From: Fontibacillus phaseoli
GTDB taxonomy: Bacteria; Bacillota; Bacilli; Paenibacillales; Paenibacillaceae
Assembly: GCF_003337355.1 (NCBI RefSeq)
Contig: NZ_QPJW01000016.1
Coordinates: 29,081-93,080 of the forward strand
DNA: 64,000 nt
Direction: 5' to 3'
Both the position numbers and the translations under genes were made by a program. This document shows positions 17,539 through 24,184 of the stretch, one piece after another (positions within the stretch are counted from its first letter, which is position 1; each line of letters starts with the position of its first letter). The notes under the pieces were generated by a model that worked only from the letters and a program-made list of their open reading frames with translations, was not told where the DNA came from and did not search any database.

Positions 17539-17544
17539 CGGGAG
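17524..17544 (+). other. Hairpin across the hydA stop codon
   Basis: GCTCCCGTT and AACGGGAGC form a perfect 9-bp stem with a three-base loop that includes part of the stop codon. No T-run follows, so it is more likely an RNA-processing or stabilising hairpin than a terminator. Confidence 0.5.
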
Positions 17545-17596
17545 CCACGTTCTATAAATAGCGGGTTCACTCTATTAATCAGCAGGAGGGATTGGG

Positions 17597-19027
17597 ATGA
17601 GCAAAGCAGCACCTCATGAGGAACTTGCCGAATTTATACGGGAGGAAGAGATCGAGGCATGTCTTGCCTTCGGCGACTCGGCGGCCCGCGATCCGGATTT
17701 GGTCCGGTGTATCCTGGAGAAGGCGAGGGCATCCAAAGGGTTAAGTCCGATGGAGGCCGCCGTGCTGCTTCATGTGGACGAGGAGCAAATCCTGGATGAA
17801 ATCTTCACCGCGGCCCGCGAAGTGAAGGAGCGGATTTACGGAAACCGGATCGTTCTGTTCGCTCCCTTATATGTCAGCAACTACTGCGTGAATAACTGTG
17901 AGTACTGCGGATACAAGCACTCGAACAGCGAGCTTCGCCGGAGGCGTTTGGACCGGGAAGAGCTGATTCGGGAGGTGGAAGTACTCCAGCGGCTGGGACA
18001 TAAGCGTCTTGTTTTGGAAGCCGGAGAGGATCCGCTCAACTGTTCGATCGAATATGTTCTCGAATGCATGGAGACAATCTATTCGGTCAAGGTGGACAAT
18101 GGCAGCATCCGCCGTATTAACGTCAATATTGCTGCGACTACCGTGGATAATTACCGCAAGCTGGGCGAGGTCGGAATCGGAACGTACATCCTGTTTCAAG
18201 AAACCTATCACCGCCCTACTTACCGCAAGCTTCATGCCCAAGGACCCAAGGGCGATTACGACTGGCATACGACGGCGATGGACCGGGCCATGCGGGCCGG
18301 CATCGATGATGTGGGCGTCGGTGTCCTATACGGATTGTACGAGCATAAGTACGAGACCGTAGCCATGCTGCTTCATGCCAATCATCTGGAGGAAACGTTC
18401 GGATGCGGACCGCATACCGTCTCCGTGCCCCGCCTAAGATCAGCCGAAGGGGTCGATCTGGAACGTTTCCCCTATCTGGTGAGCGACAGGGAATTCAAAA
18501 AAATCGTGGCCGTGCTGCGCCTTTCCGTCCCTTACGCCGGAATGATTCTGTCCACCCGCGAGGATACGGAATTCCGCGATGAGGTCATTAAGCTCGGTAT
18601 CTCGCAGATCAGCGCGGGCTCATGCACCGGAGTCGGCGGGTATATGAACACGTATGAGGAGAAGGGTACGGCAGGGGACACTCCGCAATTCGAGGTGGGA
18701 GATCAGCGTTCCCCGCTGGAGATGATCAAGGCGCTGTGCCGGGATGGCTATATCCCCAGCTATTGTACGGCGTGTTACCGCGAAGGCAGAACCGGCGACC
18801 GATTTATGCGTCTTGCCAAATCGGGCCAGATCCACAACGTCTGCCATCCGAATTCGCTGCTGACCTTGCAGGAATATCTGCTGGACTATGGCGACGAAGA
18901 GGCCCGGGAAATCGGCCGGGCCGTGATTGAACAAAATCTCGACCGGATTCCGAAGGCCGCGGCGCGGAAGGTTACTCTAGACCGGCTGGCACGGATTGAA
19001 GCCGGGGAGCGCGACTTAAGGTTCTAG
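17597..19027 (+). CDS. hydG: [FeFe] hydrogenase H-cluster maturase HydG (radical SAM tyrosine lyase)
   Basis: HydG cleaves tyrosine to make the CO and CN ligands of the H-cluster, delivered as an Fe(CO)2(CN)-cysteine unit. The protein has 476 residues. The radical SAM motif CX3CX2C is at Cys97, Cys101 and Cys104 (CVNNCEYCGY). Near the C-terminus is the HydG-specific second cluster motif CX2CX22C, starting at CTACYREG, which distinguishes it from ThiH. A GGAGG site precedes the ATG by about 8 nt. It is the last gene of the rightward hydrogen operon and is followed by a bidirectional terminator. Confidence 0.96.
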   Translation: MSKAAPHEELAEFIREEEIEACLAFGDSAARDPDLVRCILEKARASKGLSPMEAAVLLHVDEEQILDEIFTAAREVKERIYGNRIVLFAPLYVSNYCVNNCEYCGYKHSNSELRRRRLDREELIREVEVLQRLGHKRLVLEAGEDPLNCSIEYVLECMETIYSVKVDNGSIRRINVNIAATTVDNYRKLGEVGIGTYILFQETYHRPTYRKLHAQGPKGDYDWHTTAMDRAMRAGIDDVGVGVLYGLYEHKYETVAMLLHANHLEETFGCGPHTVSVPRLRSAEGVDLERFPYLVSDREFKKIVAVLRLSVPYAGMILSTREDTEFRDEVIKLGISQISAGSCTGVGGYMNTYEEKGTAGDTPQFEVGDQRSPLEMIKALCRDGYIPSYCTACYREGRTGDRFMRLAKSGQIHNVCHPNSLLTLQEYLLDYGDEEAREIGRAVIEQNLDRIPKAAARKVTLDRLARIEAGERDLRF

Positions 19028-19071
19028 CCAAGTCCGTCGGGGATGACCCTATATGCTGTTTTCAATAAAAA

Positions 19072-19116
19072 AACCGTCCAGGGATGAAGCTATTCATTCG
19101 TCGGACGGTTCTTTTA
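19072..19116. terminator. Bidirectional terminator between hydG and hydF
   Basis: AACCGTCC (19072-19079) pairs with GGACGGTT (19103-19110). The plus side continues CTTTTATT and the minus side TTTTTTTATT. It serves both convergent transcripts. Confidence 0.85.
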
Positions 19117-19131
19117 TTAAACGGGTGATAA

Positions 19132-20379
19132 CTATACGGGCGAGTCCGCCGATTCCTCCCATGCCATGACAGCCGACGGGAATAAATCTATCGCACGCGG
19201 GAAGATGCCGTGCACATAAGCGATCAGAACGCCATAATTGACGATCGGCACTTGAGCTGCCTTGGATTCCTGGATGCGATGCAGCATTGCCTTTCGGTTA
19301 AGCATGCATGCTCCGCAGTGGACAATTAAAGCGTAGCGGCTCAAATCCGGAGGATAGCCGTATCCGGCGGCATGCTCGATATGGAGCTGTCTTCCGGTCA
19401 ACTGCCTTAACCAACGCGGGATTTTGACCGTGCCGATATCGTCCGATTGCTGGTGGTGCGTGCAGGCTTCAGCGATTAGTACGGAATCCCCGTCCTGTAA
19501 GTTTTCGATGGCGCGGGCACCTCTGACAAGTTCATTCAGCTCCCCTTTATGACGGGCAAACAGGATCGAGAAGGAAGTGAGCGGAACATCCTTCGGGGTA
19601 TCGGCGGCTACTTTGAGAAAAGCTTGCGAGTCCGTAATCACGAGCCGCGGTTTGCGACCCAGATGGCCCAGGGTTTCCTTTAGTTCGTGTTCCTTGGTCA
19701 CGATCGCGACGGCATCGCTCTCCAACACGTCGCGGATGCACTGCTGCTGAGGCAGAATCAGCCTGCCTTTGGGCGCTGCCTTATCGATTGGAATGACCAT
19801 GACGACAAAGTCGCCGGGCGATATCAGATCGCCGACAATGCGGAATCGTTCGTTATCGTGAGGGAGGGCATCAATGATGGCTTGCTTCAACCCGGCGACT
19901 CCGTCTCCCGACAACGCATTGAAAGGAACCGACTTGACTCCGTACATGGCTTCAATTCCGCTTTGGATCTTGTGAACGTTCTCTACCGTATCGCTTTTGT
20001 TGATCACGCTGATGACGGGAATGCCCTTGAATCTAAGCTCGGCAAGCAGCTCTACGTAAAAATCGTCCGCCCCCGCCGCAGCATCGGCGACCAGCAGAGC
20101 CAGGTCGGTGCGGCCTATGATTTCCCGGGTTTTTTGCATGCGTTGCTCGCCAAGCAATCCTTCGTCGTCCAGCCCGGCCGTGTCGATCAGAATGACCGGG
20201 CCTAGCGGCAACAGTTCCATCGCTTTATATACCGGATCGGTCGTCGTCCCTTTAACAGGGGAAACTACGGCAAGCTCCTGTCCCGTCAGCGCGTTGATGA
20301 CACTCGATTTCCCCACATTGCTCCGGCCAAAAATGGCGATATGAATTCGTTCACCGCGCGGCGTGGATGATGTGCTCAT
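19132..20379 (-). CDS. hydF: [FeFe] hydrogenase H-cluster maturation GTPase HydF
   Basis: HydF is the scaffold on which the two-iron subcluster is finished before transfer to HydA. The protein has 415 residues. The N-terminal Ras-like GTPase has GRSNVGKSS (P-loop, 18-26), DTAGL (66-70) and NKSD (127-130). The C-terminal cluster-binding domain has Cys306 and the HCGAC motif (His354, Cys355, Cys358), fitting the family pattern C-X(46-53)-HCXXC. The start has AAGGGGGGAAGG upstream on the minus strand. It lies 13 nt downstream of aspA in the same transcript, convergent with hydG. Confidence 0.96.
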   Translation of the reverse strand: MSTSSTPRGERIHIAIFGRSNVGKSSVINALTGQELAVVSPVKGTTTDPVYKAMELLPLGPVILIDTAGLDDEGLLGEQRMQKTREIIGRTDLALLVADAAAGADDFYVELLAELRFKGIPVISVINKSDTVENVHKIQSGIEAMYGVKSVPFNALSGDGVAGLKQAIIDALPHDNERFRIVGDLISPGDFVVMVIPIDKAAPKGRLILPQQQCIRDVLESDAVAIVTKEHELKETLGHLGRKPRLVITDSQAFLKVAADTPKDVPLTSFSILFARHKGELNELVRGARAIENLQDGDSVLIAEACTHHQQSDDIGTVKIPRWLRQLTGRQLHIEHAAGYGYPPDLSRYALIVHCGACMLNRKAMLHRIQESKAAQVPIVNYGVLIAYVHGIFPRAIDLFPSAVMAWEESADSPV

Positions 20380-20392
20380 ATGCCTTCCCCCC

Positions 20393-21826
20393 TTATATGC
20401 CGGGAATTCCCGGTTTGGTGATTTGGAGCGGACTCAGGATGCGGCGAACCTGATCGTCGGTCAGCAGACCGCGTTCCAGAACGAGGGTTTCGACCGTTTT
20501 GCCCTCGTTTTGAGCCGTTTTGGCAATTTCCGAAGCCAGCTCATAGCCCAGATGAGGGACAAGCGCCGTTGCCAACACGGTGGATTGCTGCAAGTGCTTC
20601 TCGCACTGCTCTTTGTTTACCGTTATGCCGCGAATGCAGCGTTGTTCAAAGAGTTGTACGGCATGAGTAAGGATCTCCAGCGATTCGAGCAGGGACTCGG
20701 CGATAAGCGGAGAGAACGCATTTAATTCAAGCTGTCCGCCCGCGGCGGCCCATGCAATCGCCGAGTCGTTCGCAATAACCCGCATGGCGACGAGCCCGGC
20801 CATTTCGGCCATGACCGGATTGACCTTTCCCGCCATGACCGACGAACCGGCCTGCACGGCCGGCAGCCGATATTCACCAAGGCCTCCGGCCGGACCGGAG
20901 GCCAGCAACCGCAAATCGTTGGCGATCTTGAGCAGGTTTACCGCCGCCGCTTTCAACAGCCCGGAGACTTCGACGAAGACATCCATATTCTGCGTCGGGT
21001 CGATCGGAAATTCGCTGCGGCATAGGCCCATACCGGTCAAATCCTGCAGCACTTCCGTCACCTGATAAATATAGGCCCGGGGAGCCCCTAATCCCGTTCC
21101 GATCGCGGTACCGCCGAGATGGATCTCGCGCAGCCGTTCTTCCGCTTTATAGAGCCGCCAGCGATCGCGGGCCACGGCTTTGGCGTAGGCGCCGAATTCC
21201 TGTCCGGCCATCATCGGCAGGGCGTCCATCAGTTGCGTTCTGCCGAGCTTCAAGATATCTGCGAATTCCTGCTCTTTTCGCTGCAACGCTTCCTGCAAGG
21301 AGGCAAAGGCTTCGCTCAGCGGCCGGAGAAGTGAGATTGCGGCGATTCGCAGAGCGGTAGGATACACATCGTTCGTGGATTGACAGCAATTCACGTGATC
21401 CAGGGGATGGACGAGGGAGTAATCCCCTTTTTGCCCGCCTAATAATTCGATCGCCCGATTGGCGACAACTTCGTTTACGTTCATGTGGGTGGAAGTGCCC
21501 GCTCCGCCTTGTAACGCGTCGACTAGAAATTGGTCCGTCAAGGCTCCGCCGAGGATCTCGTCACAGGCCAGGATAATGGCCCGGGAGACAGGGGCGGGAA
21601 TCAGGGTCAGCTTACCGGTCGTCATCGCCGCTGCCTTTTTGATGATAACAATGGAGGAGAACAGGTGCCGGTTGGCGGCCCTTTCGCTTACGGGGAAGTT
21701 TTCTAAGGCCCGGGCTGTATGAATACCGTAATAGGCGTCTAACGGGACCGCTTTTTCTCCTAACGGGTCGGTTTCGATACGGTAGCTTTGTTGCTGGTCA
21801 GAATGTAATGCATTTCCTTTGCTCAT
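20393..21826 (-). CDS. aspA: Aspartate ammonia-lyase (aspartase) of the hydrogenase cluster
   Basis: A member of the fumarase/aspartase superfamily, 477 residues. The signature GSSVMAGKVNPV is present (GSSxMxxKxNPV), along with the aspartase-type start RIETDPLGEKAVP and YGIHTARALENFP. Aspartase converts aspartate to fumarate and ammonia. Placement directly upstream of hydF suggests a role in H-cluster synthesis, because the azadithiolate bridge needs nitrogen and aspA-like genes accompany hydEFG in other Firmicutes as I recall. A purely catabolic role cannot be excluded. The Shine-Dalgarno before the ATG is weak. The 174-bp gap to yabP must hold the promoters of both directions; I could not assign them. 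Confidence 0.88.
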   Translation of the reverse strand: MSKGNALHSDQQQSYRIETDPLGEKAVPLDAYYGIHTARALENFPVSERAANRHLFSSIVIIKKAAAMTTGKLTLIPAPVSRAIILACDEILGGALTDQFLVDALQGGAGTSTHMNVNEVVANRAIELLGGQKGDYSLVHPLDHVNCCQSTNDVYPTALRIAAISLLRPLSEAFASLQEALQRKEQEFADILKLGRTQLMDALPMMAGQEFGAYAKAVARDRWRLYKAEERLREIHLGGTAIGTGLGAPRAYIYQVTEVLQDLTGMGLCRSEFPIDPTQNMDVFVEVSGLLKAAAVNLLKIANDLRLLASGPAGGLGEYRLPAVQAGSSVMAGKVNPVMAEMAGLVAMRVIANDSAIAWAAAGGQLELNAFSPLIAESLLESLEILTHAVQLFEQRCIRGITVNKEQCEKHLQQSTVLATALVPHLGYELASEIAKTAQNEGKTVETLVLERGLLTDDQVRRILSPLQITKPGIPGI

Positions 21827-22000
21827 ATAGGTGCGCCCCTATCCTGCAATTGGAATGTATTTCCTTTATGGTAAAAGAATGCGGTTTCCTCTACAGTAAA
21901 ATTGATCACTGAAACAAAGTTATTTCGCTTTCCGGTGCAGTAAGGTTCTAAAGGGAATGTACCTTCCATAAGCTAGTTGTAAGAAGGAGGGGTACATGCC

Positions 22001-22282
22001 ATGGTCGAACAGGGAAAGGGGAAACGCCAGGAGTTGCACTTGATGCAAAGAAAGCTGTTGGAGATCTCGGGTGTCCTGAACGTGGAGAGCTTTGATAGCG
22101 AGGAATTTCTACTTCAGACTGAACTGGGGCACTTGACGATCCGGGGCCAAAATTTACATATCAAAAATCTCAATTTGGAGCAGGGACTTGTCAGTATTGA
22201 GGGCCTCGTGAATTCCTTGTCTTATTTGGATCCGGGTTCGCACTCTTCCGGTAAAGGTCTGCTTGGAAAGCTGTTCCGATGA
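22001..22282 (+). CDS. yabP: Sporulation protein YabP
   Basis: A protein of 93 residues from the YabP family of beta-rich proteins produced in the mother cell under sigma-E. Conserved stretches are ISGVLNVESFDSEEFLLQTELG and LTIRGQNLHIKNLNLEQG. B. subtilis yabP mutants form immature spores, probably because the downstream yabQ is affected. AAGGAGG lies 13 nt before the ATG. The last four bases overlap the yabQ start (ATGA). This is where the conserved gene order resumes after the hydrogen island. Confidence 0.92.
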   Translation: MVEQGKGKRQELHLMQRKLLEISGVLNVESFDSEEFLLQTELGHLTIRGQNLHIKNLNLEQGLVSIEGLVNSLSYLDPGSHSSGKGLLGKLFR

Positions 22283-22848
22283 ATTTACAATTGCAGTGGG
22301 TGACTCTTCTGTGGATGTTCGCATGCGGGGGAATCTTGGGGATCGCCTTTGACAGCTACCGTGTCGTATCGGGACAGCTCCGTTTTCCCCGCTGGAGTGT
22401 ACATATTCTGGACCTGTTGTATTGGATTGCCGCTTCACTCTTCGTGTTCCGCACCCTATACCGGGTCAACCAGGGAGAACTCCGGTTTTATGTCTTTCTC
22501 GGATTGTTTATAGGCGTTTGGATTCATTTTTTGTTTCTCAGTGTTATAACCGAGCGTTTTGTGGTAAATTTAATTAAGGTAGTTCAAAAGATTTACAGAA
22601 TAGCCATTAGAATAATGCAACTTGCGGTGCTTGCACCGCTGAAATGGCTGTTAAAAAGCATACGAATGCTGCTGGGCTTTGTCTGGATCGTAGTATTTTT
22701 TATGGGGAGGGTCACACTGTCCCCGATTTGGAAACTTCTGATCTGGGCCACAAGACCTATCTGGAAGTCTCTGCGTTTGCCGGACAGGCTTCGCTCTGTT
22801 CGAAATTATTTTGCAAGATTGTGGAAAGCCTGGTTCAGCAAAGAATAA
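22279..22848 (+). CDS. yabQ: Spore cortex biosynthesis protein YabQ
   Basis: A membrane protein of 189 residues. Three or four hydrophobic segments lie at about 5-25, 38-58, 65-95 and 115-140, and the C-terminus is basic. YabQ is needed for spore cortex formation and is located in the outer forespore membrane in B. subtilis. It overlaps yabP by 4 nt, and divIC follows after 18 nt, so the three genes form one transcript. Confidence 0.9.
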   Translation: MNLQLQWVTLLWMFACGGILGIAFDSYRVVSGQLRFPRWSVHILDLLYWIAASLFVFRTLYRVNQGELRFYVFLGLFIGVWIHFLFLSVITERFVVNLIKVVQKIYRIAIRIMQLAVLAPLKWLLKSIRMLLGFVWIVVFFMGRVTLSPIWKLLIWATRPIWKSLRLPDRLRSVRNYFARLWKAWFSKE

Positions 22849-22866
22849 CGGAGTGGAGGTGCCTTG

Positions 22867-23214
22867 ATGCGCGATGGAACGGCGAAATTGAATAAGAATG
22901 ATCAGACTGCCGCTAAATCGGTCGGGGCACGCCGACGGCTTCGGTTATGGATGAGCTTTATGGTAATATTCATTGGCTGGGCAGGTTATACTTACATCGC
23001 CCAATCGGGAGAGATCGGGGACAAATCCCATCAACTGGCGGAGCGGCAAGCTTCCAAAGAGGATACGGAGCAGAGTTTAAACCAATTAAAATATGAGTTA
23101 AACCGTCTTAAAGATCCTGAATATATCGGTCAAATTGCCATGAAGAAATACGGACTTTACAAACCGGGTGAAATTCCGGTGCACGTATCGGAGTCTGAAC
23201 CCGCAAATGACTGA
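22867..23214 (+). CDS. divIC: Cell-division protein DivIC (FtsB-like)
   Basis: A bitopic septum protein of 115 residues. A short basic cytoplasmic start (ending RRRLRLW) is followed by one membrane helix (about 28-48) and an extracytoplasmic coiled coil (about 60-90, QLAERQASKEDTEQSLNQL), then the DivIC/FtsB motif DPEYIGQIAMKKYGLYKPGE. It forms a complex with FtsL and DivIB and is needed for septation and sporulation. ATG 22867 has GGAGGT six bases upstream; a TTG at 22864 would be too close to it. Confidence 0.92.
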   Translation: MRDGTAKLNKNDQTAAKSVGARRRLRLWMSFMVIFIGWAGYTYIAQSGEIGDKSHQLAERQASKEDTEQSLNQLKYELNRLKDPEYIGQIAMKKYGLYKPGEIPVHVSESEPAND

Positions 23215-23236
23215 CCCCATGCGGGATATACGGCTG

Positions 23237-23265
23237 TTGACCTTGTTTGACTCATTATGTATAAT
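23237..23265 (+). promoter_or_regulatory. Sigma-A promoter for yabR
   Basis: TTGACC (23237-23242), a 17-bp spacer and TATAAT (23260-23265), near consensus. It lies 65 nt before the yabR start. Confidence 0.8.
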
Positions 23266-23330
23266 CAAATCACCGCAGTCATGATTTCGAGGCCTGGCTG
23301 TATATTTTTAAGGGAGGATCATTTTATTTT

Positions 23331-23813
23331 ATGTCAATTGAAGTGGGCACCAAGTTAGAAGGAAAAGTGACAGGCATCACGCATTTCGGAGCATTTGTGG
23401 ATCTGTCAGGAGGTGTCACGGGTCTCGTTCACATCTCGGAGATCGCAGACAATTATGTTAAAGATGTCAATGATCATCTGAAGATCGGCGATATGGTTAC
23501 CGTCAAAGTAATCAATGTCGACAAGGACGGCAAGATCGGACTTTCCATTAAGCAAGCCGTTGATAAACCGGTAGAGGCTACAACAAGACCGTCTCGCGCA
23601 CCACGTAGCGATCGTCCGGGAGGTAGAGACGGAGATCGTCCTGGCGGCGGATTTAACCGGGATCGGGGAGGACGTCCTTTTAAGCCGCAACCGAACAAGG
23701 CTTCATTTGAAGATAAAGTTTCCCGTTTCCTTAAGGACAGTGAAGAGCGCATTTCTTCGCTGAAGAAGAACACGGAAGGCAAACGCGGAGGACGCGGAGC
23801 CAAACGCATGTAA
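23331..23813 (+). CDS. yabR: S1-domain RNA-binding protein YabR
   Basis: A protein of 160 residues. Residues 5-77 are one S1 domain, very close to the ribosomal S1/PNPase type (KVTGITHFGAFVDL, GLVHISEIADNYVKDV, IGDMVTVKV, GKIGLSIKQA). Residues 85-125 are an Arg/Gly/Asp/Pro-rich tail resembling RGG RNA-binding boxes, and the C-terminus is basic. Such small S1 proteins probably bind RNA or ribosomes; the precise role is unknown. It has its own promoter and terminator, so it is probably made in vegetative cells, unlike its sporulation neighbours. Confidence 0.9.
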   Translation: MSIEVGTKLEGKVTGITHFGAFVDLSGGVTGLVHISEIADNYVKDVNDHLKIGDMVTVKVINVDKDGKIGLSIKQAVDKPVEATTRPSRAPRSDRPGGRDGDRPGGGFNRDRGGRPFKPQPNKASFEDKVSRFLKDSEERISSLKKNTEGKRGGRGAKRM

Positions 23814-23837
23814 TCTCCTAATTTTATAATGAAACCC

Positions 23838-23870
23838 ACCGTAGGCAACCTATTGCCTGCGGTTTTTTGT
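23838..23870 (+). terminator. Terminator after yabR
   Basis: ACCGTAGGCAA and TTGCCTGCGGT form an 11-bp stem (one G-U pair) with loop CCTA, followed by six Ts. Confidence 0.85.
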
Positions 23871-23904
23871 TTTTCGCGGACATTTTCCTTCAAATTCTTT
23901 TTTT

Positions 23905-24053
23905 GTCGTCTGAGCACTTCAGGCGACAGGTTATTACGCAATCCACGCCTCACTTTGGATGAATTGGCAGAAAATGTTTACTTGGATTCCTCGGTTTTGT
24001 ACGAACATAGGCACGCATATGGAGTCTCATTCTCATGGGGGGCCTGTGTTCGT
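23905..24053 (+). other. Two hairpins in the yabR-spoIIE gap
   Basis: GTCGTCTGA/TCAGGCGAC (23905-23927) and a longer pair ACGAACATAGGC (24001-24012) with GCCTGTGTTCGT (24042-24053) can fold with only G-U exceptions. No T-run follows either. In B. subtilis this gap carries two tRNA genes; I see no tRNA here. Confidence 0.4.
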
Positions 24054-24076
24054 GATGTTTCGTGAGGCCCTCTCAA

Positions 24077-24144
24077 TTTGTCGGAAAATTCTTTATCCCA
24101 GGTTCCGGTATATGACAAACTTTCCGTCCGGCCCCTCCTATAAT
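24077..24144 (+). promoter_or_regulatory. spoIIE promoter with Spo0A boxes and 21-bp spacer
   Basis: The -10 TATAAT (24139-24144) and -35 ATGACA (24112-24117) are 21 bp apart, the unusual spacing known for B. subtilis spoIIE. A 0A box TTTGTCGGA (24077-24085; 8 of 9 against TTTGTCRAA) lies upstream. A reverse 0A box covers the -35 (TATGACAAA, 24111-24119). This is a Spo0A-activated sigma-A promoter layout. Confidence 0.75.
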
Positions 24145-24184
24145 GGGACATACCTTACAAAAATGGAAAAGGCGGTGCCAGGTA

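Noticed and set aside
23870..24076. tRNA genes expected between yabR and spoIIE by analogy with B. subtilis
   Set aside because: No cloverleaf or CCA-preceding acceptor stem can be read; only simple hairpins are present.
24143..24184. N-terminal extension of SpoIIE from the ATG at 24143
   Set aside because: That ATG lies in the -10 box of the spoIIE promoter, upstream of the expected transcript start.
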